A DNA stretch of 64,000 nucleotides from Aspidiotus rigidus (GCA_035079385.1 JAVHKY010000046.1:682001-746000); one strand, 5' to 3'; numbered from the stretch's first letter, positions 47,519-58,767 are shown. Numbers and translations are program-made. The notes: generated by a model not told the origin, from the letters alone.

Positions 47519-49524
47519 CAGTAAAACCTCCAAATAACGGACATCGAAGGGACCAGAAAAAATGACCGTTATTTAGAGGAAATCGCTATTAGGGAGGGCC
47601 CGGTAATTGGAGGGCGCCAAAAGAAGTGACCGCTATTGAGAGTTTTTTTCCTTCTTTCTGAATTCCTTTCAAGGCGTATTTGAAGATCTTTCAATTGCTG
47701 TACTGCTTCTCCATCACCTTGATGAAGCGCAAAAGTGTTTAATTTAGAAAGGAACTCCATAGCTTCAGGCAAGGTTGGAGGGGGCTCAGAGTCATTAGTA
47801 CTTTCTGCTTGTTCATCCTCATCAGTGGAATTGTCATCATCAGGGCGTGGAATCAATGATGAAATATTGTCAGAAGTAGCCTCGGTATGCAGATCATCAT
47901 CAAAGGTAAAGAAGTCTTCACTTCTCATGTCGGGGGGTAAACGTTGCATCAATTCATCATTGTCCAATGAAAGTATAGAAGCAGCCGTATCATTATCTTC
48001 TGAAAAAGTTGGGACGTCAAAACCTGCTTTTTTGAAACATTTCTCGACACATGTAGGTGTGATTCGCTGAACAGCAGTTCTAATCCAGATTATAGAATCT
48101 AACACGTTAACAGATCGAGCAAGTTCATCAGCAGACGAAATTTTATCAATTAGCGACACAATTCGAGTTAACAACAATCGTCTATAGTGGATTTTAAAAT
48201 TTTGAATTATCCCTTGATCCAATGGTTGGCAGCAAGAGGTCGTGTTCGGTGGAAAAAACGCCAGTTTAATGTTTTTCAGATGCAGATCTGGGTGAGAAGA
48301 TGCATTATCACAGAAGAGGATTATGTTCCGTTTTTCCTTTTTCATTTTTCTATCAAAAGCAAGCAACCAATCGGTCATCACCACCTGAGTCATCCAAGCT
48401 TTTTTATTGGCAACCCATTGCACACCGAGGCTATTTATGTCAACATTCTTAAAGCACCGTGGCTTCTTTGACTTTCCTATAACTAATGGTGTTTCAAAAT
48501 TACCGATCATGTTGCAACACAGCATCACAGTTAAACGTTCCTTTGATTTCTTCCCGGATGTACACCGCTCATTTTTTAAAGGTAATGTTTTATTCGGAAG
48601 CACTCGAAAAAATAAACCACTTTCGTCCAAATTATAAATGTCCCGCGGTTCGTATGACTGACACAAAATTTTCAGTTTCAAATTCCACTCTTGCACAACT
48701 TCTTGATCAACGTCATTACTTTCACCATTGATCACTTTGAAAACAATATTGTATCGCAGTCGAAATTTTTGTAACCACCCATTAGATGCTTTAAATTCAC
48801 TTACGCCGAGTTTTTCAGCAACTTCCAATGCTTTCTGTTGTAACATAGGACCGGACGTGAGAATATTTTTGGCTCGGGCTACACAAAACCATTCATAGAC
48901 AAGTTCGTTAACAGCTAAAAAATCAGTCTTCCTCGTCTTCACTTGTTTTCGATCGGAATTTCCATGCGAACACCACAACTTTAACACATTTTCTTTATTT
49001 TTCAAAAGATCTTGGACTTGTGTTCGCCCCACTTGAAATCTCTCCGCAAGAGCACGACAACTTAAATTTTCTTTTTCGTGAACATCAAGCACCTCTACTT
49101 TTTCGGCCAAAGTTAAATGTTTACGTTTCGAAGTCATTGTACACAATGTGAAATAGGTTAGATCAGGTAAGGAGCATACAACGTACGGCAACACTTCAAG
49201 GAATGATATGTACAATGCAATGTATCAAACACGAAATATACTGCAACATCTCTTTGTGATGAAACTACATACATACCTACATATTCATACATAGTTACTT
49301 TCCTTATCTCATCCTTACATGCCTACGTATGTACTTGCTCGCGATTAGTCATAAAATACGCACTTTCAAGCATATTTTATAAAAGTTTTTGACCGCTATT
49401 TAGAACGGCCGTTATATGGGGGTTACAATGTATTCCTTCCATAACACTCGAAGGGACCAGAAAAATTGACCGTTATTCAGAGGAAATCGCTATTAGGAGG
49501 TGGCCGTTAATGGAGGTTTTACTG
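47519..49524 (-). mobile_element. Tigger/pogo transposon, structurally complete
   Basis: Ends CAGTAAAACCTCC and GGAGGTTTTACTG with TA on both sides (47517-47518, 49525-49526). Length 2006 bp, one transposase gene on the minus strand. A 50-bp subterminal block (cgaagggaccagaaaaa(a/t)tgaccgttatt...cgctattagg) occurs near both ends in the same orientation (47545 and 49451), an unusual direct rather than inverted arrangement. Confidence 0.9.
47569..49137 (-). CDS. Tigger-type DDE transposase
   Basis: The likely start is the Met at 49137 (MTSKRKHLTLAEKVEVL, 522 aa); the frame is open 26 codons further up. Order: CENP-B N-terminal HTH (~residues 4-50, SCRALAERFQVGRTQV), CENP-B-type HTH (~75-130, LTSGPMLQQKALEVAE and FKASNGWLQKF), DDE_1 core with YNLDESGLF, IILFCDNASSH and CQPLDQGIIQNFK, 29 residues between the second and third Asp (normal for this group), and an acidic C-terminal tail. 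No stop or frameshift. It should bind the TIRs and move the element in the nucleus. The last ~25 residues are encoded by the left end of the element. Confidence 0.9.
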   Translation of the reverse strand: MTSKRKHLTLAEKVEVLDVHEKENLSCRALAERFQVGRTQVQDLLKNKENVLKLWCSHGNSDRKQVKTRKTDFLAVNELVYEWFCVARAKNILTSGPMLQQKALEVAEKLGVSEFKASNGWLQKFRLRYNIVFKVINGESNDVDQEVVQEWNLKLKILCQSYEPRDIYNLDESGLFFRVLPNKTLPLKNERCTSGKKSKERLTVMLCCNMIGNFETPLVIGKSKKPRCFKNVDINSLGVQWVANKKAWMTQVVMTDWLLAFDRKMKKEKRNIILFCDNASSHPDLHLKNIKLAFFPPNTTSCCQPLDQGIIQNFKIHYRRLLLTRIVSLIDKISSADELARSVNVLDSIIWIRTAVQRITPTCVEKCFKKAGFDVPTFSEDNDTAASILSLDNDELMQRLPPDMRSEDFFTFDDDLHTEATSDNISSLIPRPDDDNSTDEDEQAESTNDSEPPPTLPEAMEFLSKLNTFALHQGDGEAVQQLKDLQIRLERNSERRKKTLNSGHFFWRPPITGPSLIAISSK

Positions 49525-49539
49525 TATATTATTTCCAGC

Positions 49540-50323
49540 TGCTCTTCTCTTCATCCAGTCGTAATTTGTATTCACGCGCTCATCGCAATCTGTGAGAGAA
49601 TAACCGAAAAATGTTGTCTTTAAGAGAATTAAAAACGCACTGATGTACCTATGGGTGAAAACTCAAAAGACTTATGCAACAGCAACCGCCCATGGGAACA
49701 AGATCAAAGCGTCATTATACACCCCACCTCAAACCGGAGTGTTTTAAAAGAATTTGATATTGGAATTAAAGTCTTATTGAACACTAAGTTGTGTATTTCG
49801 CGTAGTCTTATGTTAATTGTTACCACAGATCGTGAATGAAGGTTAGCCACAGAATCAGTCACCCTAGACTCACACACACATACACTTCTCATTCCTCATC
49901 TTATCCTTCTTTCATACTCTCATTCCCTCTCCCACATCTGAACTCAATAACATCACCAAGCTTATAGCCCTAATGACATATCAGGCTCTCATTAGCTCAT
50001 TAAATGAAAAAAAATTAAAAGTAAAGAAATAAAATAAAACATGAAAATTATACGCAGAGGATTGCTCACCAATACTATAGCATATCCTTACATAACATTC
50101 ATTCATGAGAAACTCAACACAAACGAGCAAATCTTTCACATACATAAAACCATTTCATCACTCAAAAAATGATAAGATTATACGCAAAGGATTGCTGCAC
50201 TAATACTATACTAACACAACATTCATTCATAACAAACTCAACACGAGCGAACATATCCTTAAAATTCATTCATAAAGAGCGTATACTTACTTGTGTGAAC
50301 AGGTAACCCAAAAATGAATAAAA
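49540..50323. other. No gene recognised
   Basis: Contains the third degenerate C/T-rich unit (49860-50040) and two short direct copies (50085-50120 and 50180-50230 sharing acataacattcattcat). No coding support. Confidence 0.35.
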
Positions 50324-51314
50324 GGGTAATTTCGCCAAAAGTGGGAATATTGGGTATCTAATTTTTCGAGTTTTTGATTGCTGTTTTTTTACCTTTTTTT
50401 TTTTGTAAATTAATTAGTTAACCCCTCCAGATCACATATCCGTATTCAGGTCTACATTTTTTGCTCTCAAATGAAAACGTGAAATTGGTCCATATGTACA
50501 TATCATTATTGGTCGAGATTATCATTACCGTGGAAGCAAAAAATGACTGAGGACACGGTAATGAGGAACACGGTAATGAGATTTCCGAAGAAAATCAGTT
50601 CGGTCACAAGCTACAGTGTAGCTAGCATCAACACTTCAGTTGGAAATGATAGACGCTTACAAATGGAATACGCTAAGGGAAAAAAATATTTTTTCAACTT
50701 ACCTCCAGAGGATTAATTCATCGACACGGTAATGAAAACTGAAAATGGACAAGCCCATCCGTCATTACTCGAAGGAGTCTCGACTTGTACTGACTTGTAC
50801 CATCAGATCCAAATCGCACTAGCGTGATGCAATAATGATGCAACAGCTGAACCAACTTCTTAGAATTATATTAACCCAACCTTATCACTTGGTGTTGCTG
50901 GATTTTCATACACACACGGTAATGAGAAAAAAAGTGGGGACATACGATTTTGAACAGAAGATGTGCTCTCGCTTCCTACGGTGTGTTTTTTTGTAGTAGT
51001 TTCTCAGTGTTCTTTTTCCAGGAAAGCGGTATCTTTCAAACTCACACGTTATTAGCTCATCAGTATTATGCCTATCGTCGCCATGAGCCAACAATAAAAA
51101 AAGATCGTATTGAAGACATGCCACGGTAATGAGAAAACGGACTTTCGGATTAATTTTTTGGGGGGAAGGGGGGTAGTACTTGATTTCGAAAATGAATGGT
51201 TTTGTCCTACATTTAATGTTGTTTAGCGAGAGAGATTTGAAACTTATAAAATATCATGATTTAGGCTGTCAATTTGCTGAAGACTTAATACTCCCAACGT
51301 CGGCGAAATTACCC
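50324..51314. mobile_element. Putative TIR element with CACGGTAATGAG iterations
   Basis: Left GGGTAATTTCGCC and right GGCGAAATTACCC, with partial homology extending to ~30 bp. The interior carries CACGGTAATGA(G/A) at about 50553, 50570, 50728, 50914 and 51122 in the same orientation, and an inverse ATTACCGTG near 50524. No transposase recognised; 50906-51124 minus is an open frame without family. Confidence 0.45.
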
Positions 51315-51769
51315 AAAATTACTATGCTACAACTACACTGACAATTTAGGTAATCAGAGGTTACCCTTTGCTTTTCATGACGAAAGCGACTAGGCCTACC
51401 TGAAGTTTAGTACTAAAAAATATTGATAGCTCGAATATTTGCAAATTTCCTCAAATTAGTTCACGCTTCAATTTGAGATTTCTCACAAACCAGATATTGT
51501 ATCAACAATAAGTGTTCACCTTTATATTTTTAGACATGTAAGTTACAATATATCCATAATAAAAATTGAACAAACTATGTCAGAGTTATAGGAGTAGGAA
51601 ATTTTTTTTTAAAATTGGGAATATCTGAAGAACTACTCATCAAAAAATGCAGGTGCTTAACATCAGATATAACACTACAACTTGGCCAAGTTTCAAGAAA
51701 ATCTATCCATTAGTCTCGGAGGAGAAGTCCAAACAAATTTTGATCCATATATATATATATATATATATA
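51315..51769. other. No gene recognised; ends in (AT)n
   Basis: AT-rich sequence, finishing with an (AT)n tract at about 51747-51769 which is the target of the next element. Confidence 0.4.
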
Positions 51770-52719
51770 TGTTACGGTAAATAATGTGAATGCGGTAGAT
51801 GACGTTAGTAGCCGGCTAATGACTGTTAATCGCCGAAAAAAAAATGTACTAATGTTAATTACTGAAATAGTATGCGGCATATGACGTGAATAGCCGGCGT
51901 ATAACGTAAGTTACCAATAGATTTGGTGAATCACGAGAATGAATCATATTTATGTGTTATTCTTGGCAATTCTCGTGATCAGCCGTCTTGGTATGGTCAA
52001 TGTCGAGAACGTGTTCACAATTGTCGTTTGCATGTTTGATCGTGCTAAGAATCAATGATTACTGCGCTTTTGTTCCTCATGACAACACTACACAGTCATA
52101 TCACTCTCATTGTTCGCCTATCACCTACGAGTCTGTGTTCTTGATTGTCTTATTCCAGGTACTTCTTCAGGTACTCTTAAAAATAAATACGCGCGCTCAG
52201 AATTTGTTCCCTGCACAGAAGAAGCGTTACTGAACGCAGAGGAAGTCATTGACGCAGCCTCCGGCAAAGAGATTACAATGCGAGAAGCCGCGGCCGAGAG
52301 CAGCGTTGCCGGAAGTCAGGGATACAAACACTGCAATTGTAAAAAGGATTGCAAAAGCAGCCCATGTTCTTGTCGCGCGATTAATCGGCTGTGCAACTCC
52401 CGCTGCCACAACAGTTTATCTTGTTCAAACAAATAGCTTTTATTTTACTTATTCTGACCGCGAAATAATTGCATTTGTGTATTCATTCCGTTTTATCAAC
52501 CTTTATCGGTAGATTATGGTTAAGGACGTGAATTACCGGTAAATGTCTAATATTACACAGTATTAAACGACGTTTAACAACATAAACCAGGTACATTGTC
52601 GATTAACGTTATTGACCGGTTATTAACGTGAATGACTCAATCCAAACTCTCTTTTTGGCGAATCACGTCATTGCCCGGCTATTCACGTTAATTTCTTTTT
52701 CTCATCATTTAACGTAACA
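51770..52719 (+). mobile_element. KRBA2/Ginger-like DNA transposon, deleted
   Basis: Ends TGTTACGGTAAATAATG and, inverted, TGTTACGTTAAATGATG, flanked by TA. Subterminal regions on both sides contain iterated GTGAATAGCCGG-type motifs (tagccggc, attaccgg, attgaccgg). The 950-bp body holds only a transposase C-terminus. TG-starting ends suit Ginger-type elements, but their target duplications are usually 4-5 bp. Confidence 0.6.
52158..52436 (+). pseudogene. KRBA2-like transposase C-terminal Cys-rich tail
   Basis: Reads ...YARSEFVPCTEEALLNAEEV, KEITMREAAAESSVAGSQGY, then the Cys-rich HCNCKKDCKSSPCSCR...NRLCNSRCHNSLSCSNK to TAG at 52434. This cysteine pattern is characteristic of the C-terminus of KRBA2/integrase-type (Ginger-related) transposases. 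The integrase core is missing. Upstream sequence (tcttattccag|gtac) has acceptor-like AGs, so it may be a last exon. Confidence 0.55.
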
Positions 52720-53733
52720 TATGTATATGTAAGACTGTACTGTGGTACAGCTCACAAAATACAACAATACTTCTGAGATCGCAGTGATAAACACTGAATC
52801 AACAAAAAGTTCACAGTTCCGATTGTGTGCTAACGACATGTTGTAGCTCGGAAAATGATAACATCAACCGTCCTATACTACCCTAATATAACTACGCCTG
52901 CCAAACCTCTCGGCGAGTAGCGCAGTTACCGAGATTGCGGCGTGACGGAATCTTACATATATATATATATATATCCTTATATATACAGGAAACCTGACAT
53001 TTTTTTTAATGACGTAGCGATGATGTATGACCTCTAAAACGTCGAGAAAGTTCATTTCCCCCTCTTTCTGCCACAACTGTGACGGGTGTAGTACTTGCTT
53101 TTCTAGGAAAAGTCGGTAAAAAAAAAATTTAACCTTAAGCTCAATATTTTGACACTCGACAGTGGAGTGGCTGGTATCTAGCGGGCATTTCTTGTAATAC
53201 ACAAAACATACACCACTACAAACACACGCACTGGAGGTACTTTATCAACGTTAGGATAAAATACACACGTGTTAACGGAAGAAACGTTTTCAGTTTGTCA
53301 CCATTTTACCAGAACTTCATTTACGAAGCAAATGAAAACGAAAATACGTAATTTTGAACCATCGTATTAATATATAGGGAACACTTTTCCAATAAATTGA
53401 ATTATAATTGAGTGAGAGCTCATTGAAAAATTTCCCATTTGAAAATATACGGAACGAGAATTGTATCCTAACATTGATAACAAGGTGCGGTAAGAGAGGA
53501 AGCCGCGATGCTAGCGCGCGTTCGCTCTGTCGAGTCCGAATAGCCGAAATTGATTTTTCCACATTGCACAAACGTATCGGGCATCCAACAGTAGGCTCAT
53601 AGTCTTGACTTCTGAGTCCATAATAAATTTTCATGCTACCTACTAGTATTTTTAATCGTTTCGCGCGTACATATTCATATTTTTTCTTCTTTTCGCATTT
53701 TAAACATTATTTTTTGATTAAGCAGGGGGAACC
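52720..53733. other. No gene recognised; possible LTR-element 3' region
   Basis: (AT)n at 52957-52973. ORFs on both strands at 52873-53634 match no family I know. The stretch ends with AGCAGGGGGAACC directly before the LTR at 53734, which looks like a polypurine tract. Confidence 0.3.
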
Positions 53734-53855
53734 TGTCATGTATTTATATAACAATGGCAACACTGTACACAATACGTACATAACAATGTGTAATGTGCGA
53801 TAAATCTCAATAATACATGTTCGGAACGTTGATCGTTGTCTCCTTTTCCTACGTA
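53734..53855 (+). repeat. LTR copy (likely 3' LTR), split by a DNA transposon
   Basis: TGTCATGTATTTATATAAC to CCTACGTA matches the 30628-30754 LTR. Its last three bases (ACA) lie at 55903-55905 after the pogo-like element. The purine-rich AGCAGGGGGAACC just before it is the expected polypurine tract position, so this is probably a 3' rather than a solo LTR. Confidence 0.55.
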
Positions 53856-54097
53856 CCGTAACTTGGGGGAAGATTGAATCCTTGGGGAAACATTGAAAGA
53901 AACGATAATTTGACTTAGATACGCTCTGGCGGCGAAGTGTTGCAACTAAAATTTCGTGAACGCGGTTATCCACGCAGCAAGACATGTATCGAACATCCTT
54001 AGAAGGTTTAGGGGAAACATATTATCAGGTTTGAGACCGGCGCAGACAAGATGCAATCGCGACAGTACCGGAGGAGTGACGGGACTTATACTCTGTT

Positions 54098-54222
54098 CAC
54101 ATTCACATTAAGGAAGGATAGAAATATGACCTCGAGAACGGAACGCTCCGGGTAATTTTAATCTACCGTTCCGTTCTCAAGGTCATATTTCTATCCTTCC
54201 TTAATGTGAACAGAGTATAGGT
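54098..54222. repeat. Hairpin in pogo-like element
   Basis: 54108-54147 and 54160-54222 are inverse copies (tactctgttcacatt...cgagaacggaacg, sharing GGATAGAAATATGACCT), with a 13-bp loop and a short insertion in one arm. Confidence 0.7.
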
Positions 54223-54339
54223 TTTTTCATTGTTCCGCGAGTGAGCAAGGGTTTTTGTATTTTTCCTCCCTCTTGGTGTCGTTCAAATTATTCGTTCATT
54301 TGTTTTGTAGATCGTCTATTTGTACATTTCAGACATAGA

Positions 54340-54560
54340 ATATTTTCCAATATTATATTTATCGAAAAAACAACCAAGTACCTATGAAAATATTTTTGAA
54401 CTTCGAATATTTTCCAAGGTGTTTTTGTCAAAAAACAAAACAACCAAGTATGAAATTATGTTCGGAGTTAGAATATTTTCCAAAATGTTTTGATTGAAAA
54501 GACGACCAAGTATGAAAATATTTTCATACTTAGTTGTTTTTTCAATAAAAATGAAAATAT
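54340..54560. repeat. Minisatellite, about 60-bp units
   Basis: Three to four diverged tandem units built on GAATATTTTCCAA...AACAACCAAGTA(T)GAAAAT. Non-coding. Confidence 0.6.
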
Positions 54561-54888
54561 TCCTCGTATGGGAAGACAAGATTTTGAACTCGTGAAATAT
54601 TCGAAAAAAACGTGAGAGAAAGGAAGTACATTGAATCCATAAATATTTCGTAAAATGAATTTAAGTTATGTTGTGAATTGTATCATTTGATCCTCAAACT
54701 TTTATTTAAACAAAACTTACCTTAGTGCGAAAGTGTTTCATTTTCGAGGAATTTGCGTTTGTTTACCTTGGGGTAAGTTTGAATAGGACTTCTAGAACTA
54801 ACAAATGATCAGATAACGTGGTGAAACGAATTGGTACCTATCGTTCGAATATTTCAGTAAAAATCTTCGTAAATACGTCAGACGGAAT

Positions 54889-55065
54889 ATGGTTTGCGAT
54901 TACGTGAAAGGTAGGAAGCGATCCTATCGAAAATACGATGACGACAGTCTAGAGAAAGCAGTACTGGAAATTCAGAATATGAAACTGAGTTTACAAAAGG
55001 TTTCAAGAACTTATGGAATTCCAGTAGGTACTCTGTTCAATAAATTCCATGGAAATCACTTATAA
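54889..55065 (+). pseudogene. HTH-psq N-terminal transposase fragment
   Basis: 58 codons from ATG to TAA: YDDDSLEKAVLEIQNMKLSLQKVSRTYGIPVGTLFNKFHG is a pipsqueak-type helix-turn-helix, the usual N-terminal DNA-binding domain of pogo-like transposases (compare the general plan: acidic start, ...S.r.as..ygiP..TL..r..g). It ends right after the HTH; no DDE region follows. Confidence 0.65.
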
Positions 55066-55516
55066 GGGCAAAATCGGAAGAGGATCCGCGTTAGTCGTTC
55101 ACTAGTTGTTTGGTTTTCGTCGAGAATCTCTTTCAGAGTGATAAAAAGTGCATTCAGTTTAAACCTAAGTTTTTGATTAAAAATTTTCTTCTACCAGATT
55201 GATAATACAATTTTTTATCCCTTTTTTTGCAATTTACTCGTGTAATTTTCAGCCGATTTCATTGGAACTTTTGGTATAGACTAATGTTGTTACGAAGAAT
55301 CGATTTCTGCAATAAAAATAGCACCATTCAATGTTACCCCAACCCGGGGGAATTTTGAATGACATCTTCCGACCTCCCTAGAGCTGAAAAAAAAAACGGT
55401 TTCAAAAAATTCCAATTTGTGGTTTTGAAAGGTCTACATGAGTACAAACTCGAACCCCAACCCGTTCGGGGGTAACCAAATTACCAAAAGTTGTAGCAAG
55501 AAAACTGACAAAAACT

Positions 55517-55878
55517 ATTGGGATGTTAACCTATGTTTGGTAGCAATAGAATCGCCTTCCTCTCTCGCCGCACTCGCTTGAATTTCTGGGTGACGATTTT
55601 ACGTTCAATGTATTCGGCCATAAGAAACGAGATTTTCAATTAGTCGTAGATGACTCAATATTTCACCATTAGAATTACTTCTTTCAGTTATCGATTCTCT
55701 TGAAGTGTTTAAACGATTTATAGGATATAATTTTTTGATATTACGAGTACGAATTGTAATAATTTAAATCGTATTTGAAAATTGCAAATTCCCCATCATG
55801 AAGCATAGTACGTTAAAATTATCCCTCACATGTTCGAGCACGGCTACCAACTTACCCAACTTGGGTTAACATCCCAAT
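55517..55878. mobile_element. ATTGGGATGTTAACC MITE, copy 1
   Basis: Perfect 15-bp TIRs ATTGGGATGTTAACC; 362 bp; ~95% identical to 62339-62694. Sits inside the right end of the pogo-like element. Flanks (aaact / tcaat) do not show a duplication. Non-coding. Confidence 0.75.
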
Positions 55879-56072
55879 TCAATCTTGCCCCACGTTACGG
55901 TAACATTTTGAGTTTCAAATTTATCTTACCTAACCTGTAATGAACACGAATGAAATAAAAAATGAATTGTTGTTCAATAATGAGCATGAGAAGTACCTAT
56001 AAATGTATGTTATTCAACGAACTCGCCAAAAGGGTTGCCATTGAGCACCATCCGTTCAAACTCAATGAACGC

Positions 56073-56413
56073 AATTGGGATTTAAACTTAGAGTTTCATA
56101 AGTTGGTAGTCCTGCGAAAAATTTGAGTGATCGCGTAGCGGCAACCATAAGGAGACAGCAAAATGTAAACGTTTTTTACAAGAATTAAAGAGTGTTTTAT
56201 GAAAATATACGCCCTACATTTTATTCTAGTATCATTAGAAAATTAATTTTTCTCCTAATCAACTTGATAAATAGCTTTTTTAACCTCTCGCGACAAATCG
56301 AAGCTTGCCGTTTTCCCGTATAAAAACGTACGTGATCACTCAAATATTTGCCTGCGCGCTGAAAGAGAGGAGTGATTTTGTAGTGCGCTGTAGTGCAGGT
56401 TTAAATCCCAATT
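56073..56413. mobile_element. MITE with related ends
   Basis: TIRs AATTGGGATTTAAAC(T/C)T, 341 bp, sharing the ATTGGGAT start with the 55517 family but with a different interior. Inner iterations of gcgctgtagtg(c). No clear target duplication. Confidence 0.55.
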
Positions 56414-57479
56414 CCCTAGGTTCGCCCTAATCGTCCGGCAGTTGGCATAGATTCGGTCTCACGGATCTGCTTCTTGTTGACACGTGACAATTTTCTCGAT
56501 AGTGCCTGCCGAGTTTATCGATTCTATTGTATGGATGAACGTGTAGCTATCGCTCAAGGAAAATTTCCGACAACTGTAGCAGTGTCTGTACGCCTTTAAA
56601 TACAACATTATATGTATTACTCCTGTACAACTAATAAAATGCTATCACACTAGTTCGGTTATTTTTATTCCTTTACTTGTAAACAACATCTCTTGTAAGA
56701 ATTGTGCAGGGAAAAATCGTACATACAGATTATTACTCAGTACTCCAAAGTCTACTCAACTCATGATGCCGGTAGGTAGAAATTTTTATCCCCAGAAAGA
56801 TAGACAAGAATACGTTTTTTTTTTATTAAAAAGGAAAAAAAAATAAAAATAAATGGTTCAGTGAGATCTAAATGTTGGATCAAGTAATAAATAACGAATC
56901 ACCGTACTTCGTTACTAGCCTACCTGTATTACATTCATAAATTTTTTCAACACATGGTGGTAGAGTGCGATCACACCCGTGGTTAGTGACCTTCATCATC
57001 ATTTTTTACACTCATAGAAATTTTTCATTGGACGTAGTACTGATTCCTAAACTTTTAGTACTCACAACTATTTTTATCGGAATGGGTAGTTTGTTTTGAA
57101 TAACATTATACTGATTTTCCCATTGTAGTAATGGTAAGTTGAGAGATTAATAATATTGACTAAAAATATAGTGATGAGAAGTAAAAATTATAGTAATGAT
57201 TCACACCTTTCAAATAAGAGACTGGTTACTATCAATAAAAGTAGTGAGAGATACAAAAAATTGTTGTTCCTTACCAATTATAATGTCATTCATTACTAAG
57301 ATTTAGGGGAATGATTAGTGCTTTCAGGAAAGAGTACTGAATGATAATATTAGAATAACAATTAACTAAAAATGTATTGCGCAGTACTACAATATAAGTT
57401 TACTCAATACTCTACCTAAAAAGTAGAAACTAATAATGTTCTACAGTAATTAAAGCATTCATATACAAGATTTAGTAAT

Positions 57480-57575
57480 GGTCAGTCCGAAGATGCTACC
57501 GATGGTAGCGAAACGTTACTGCAATAATAAAATATACCTAAGTGATAGCAAAGCCGTTTTTATTCATGTAACATT
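57480..57575 (+). mobile_element. PLE terminal fragment with hammerhead-like motif
   Basis: CCGAAGA (57487), perfect stem GCTACC/GGTAGC with 3-nt loop, GAAACGT (57510), then aagtgatagcaaagccgttttta, which also ends the 61.4-kb PLE. Only the 3' end of the element is left. Confidence 0.45.
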
Positions 57576-58312
57576 CTGTGTGACAATGTTTACAAAAATT
57601 TGAGCACTGGTTACCATGTTTTTAATAATGAATATTTAGTCAGTGTACATGAGAACCTTATGGTATATTACATGCATAACCAGTAGTAACGGTTTAGTAC
57701 TGAGAAACCAAGTTTTTAGGAACCATTCCTAAATAAAAATTATGGTACTCATTACCAAAGTTAGAGCAATCATTCCTAAGGTAAGAGTTATTTGTTGCTC
57801 TTGTATAAGGAGTGTGTACTGCAGTTGGGAGTACTCATTAGTACCTGCGAATTGTACTCTTCTGTTTTCTCGTTGAGATAGAATTCCAGTTACTTCGACT
57901 GATCCAGTGATCCTTCAGTCTAGTCTGGTGATTCACAACGAGGAGGAGTGTTTGTGTTGTGCCCTGGTGCGCGGGTTCGATTATAACTTAATATTTTATG
58001 TACATATTGTTGCGGGATCTATCGTATTGTCGCGGGTTCTATATCGTACTGTCGAGCTGTGTATGCTTTTGGGCTGGGGGTCAGTCTGAAATCTGTGTAA
58101 CGACATGACGTGAGGCCTAAAGTGATTCCATGTTTTTCCATGAAGTGGAGAAATTACTTAAACTTTTTTTCCGCCATCATGACGTTTATGTTCCGTTCAA
58201 TTCGTGTGGTTGCTGGACTTATAGGCTTTTCTGCTGAATCCGTGAAATTGGGCAACAATTTTGCCAAATACGTGCACTCATACTCCTCTTCTGTTATTCA
58301 AAGGAGAAAAAA

Positions 58313-58767
58313 TTGTCCTTGGAAAACATTGACCTCTTGAACTCCCGTCCGCTGTGCTATCGAAATCACCCAAATCAGTCTGTTGAAATCATCACGCCAG
58401 GCCATTTTCTTGTTGGAGACAACCTATTGAATCCGTCTGGTTTCGACGATCCAAGTATTGCCCTCGAAAAACGTCTTGCTCGAGTCAAAGAAATTGTAAA
58501 ATCATTCTGGTCTACCTGGTCAAAATCGTATCTAAACAGTTTACAACGTCGATACAAATGGCAAAGTCTTGAACCTAACTTACTGGTCGATGATGTTGTG
58601 TTGATAAAAGAGGACAATTTACCCGAGTTGGAATGATCCATGGGAAGAATCGTTGAAACGTTTATGGACTCCGAAAACCTTCTACGAAATTGTAGAGTAA
58701 AAACATCACGCGGTGAGATTGTTCGAAACGTCTCTGGTATGTATTGTAAAGTTATTCACCCCTGAAG
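58313..58767 (+). pseudogene. BEL/Pao pol C-terminus
   Basis: IDLLNSRPLCYR, TPGHFLVGDNLL, RLARVKEIVKSFWSTWSKSYLNSLQRRYKW, NLLVDDVVLIKEDNLPELEW, then (58632 on, after a stop) MGRIVETF, RVKTSRGEIVRNVSGMYCKVIHP and TGA. This is the conserved C-terminal domain following the BEL/Pao integrase. Sequence upstream (58110-58312) is too degraded to place the catalytic core. Confidence 0.75.

Larger units (their letters stand above)
53856..55900 (+). mobile_element. pogo-like element (HTH-psq type), with nested MITE
   Basis: Ends CCGTAACTTGGGGGAAGATT and, inverted, CCGTAACGTGGGGCAAGATT, flanked by TA (53854-53855, 55901-55902). Inside: a hairpin at ~54100-54222, a ~60-bp tandem repeat at 54370-54560, a short psq-type ORF, and the 55517-55878 MITE near the right end. 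Internal copies of the TTGGGG(T)AAGxTTGAA end motif occur at 54764 and (inverse) 55330. The catalytic transposase is missing. Confidence 0.7.

Noticed and set aside
47735..48731. Several plus-strand ORFs of 76-111 codons
   Set aside because: They are antisense shadows of the Tigger transposase on the minus strand.
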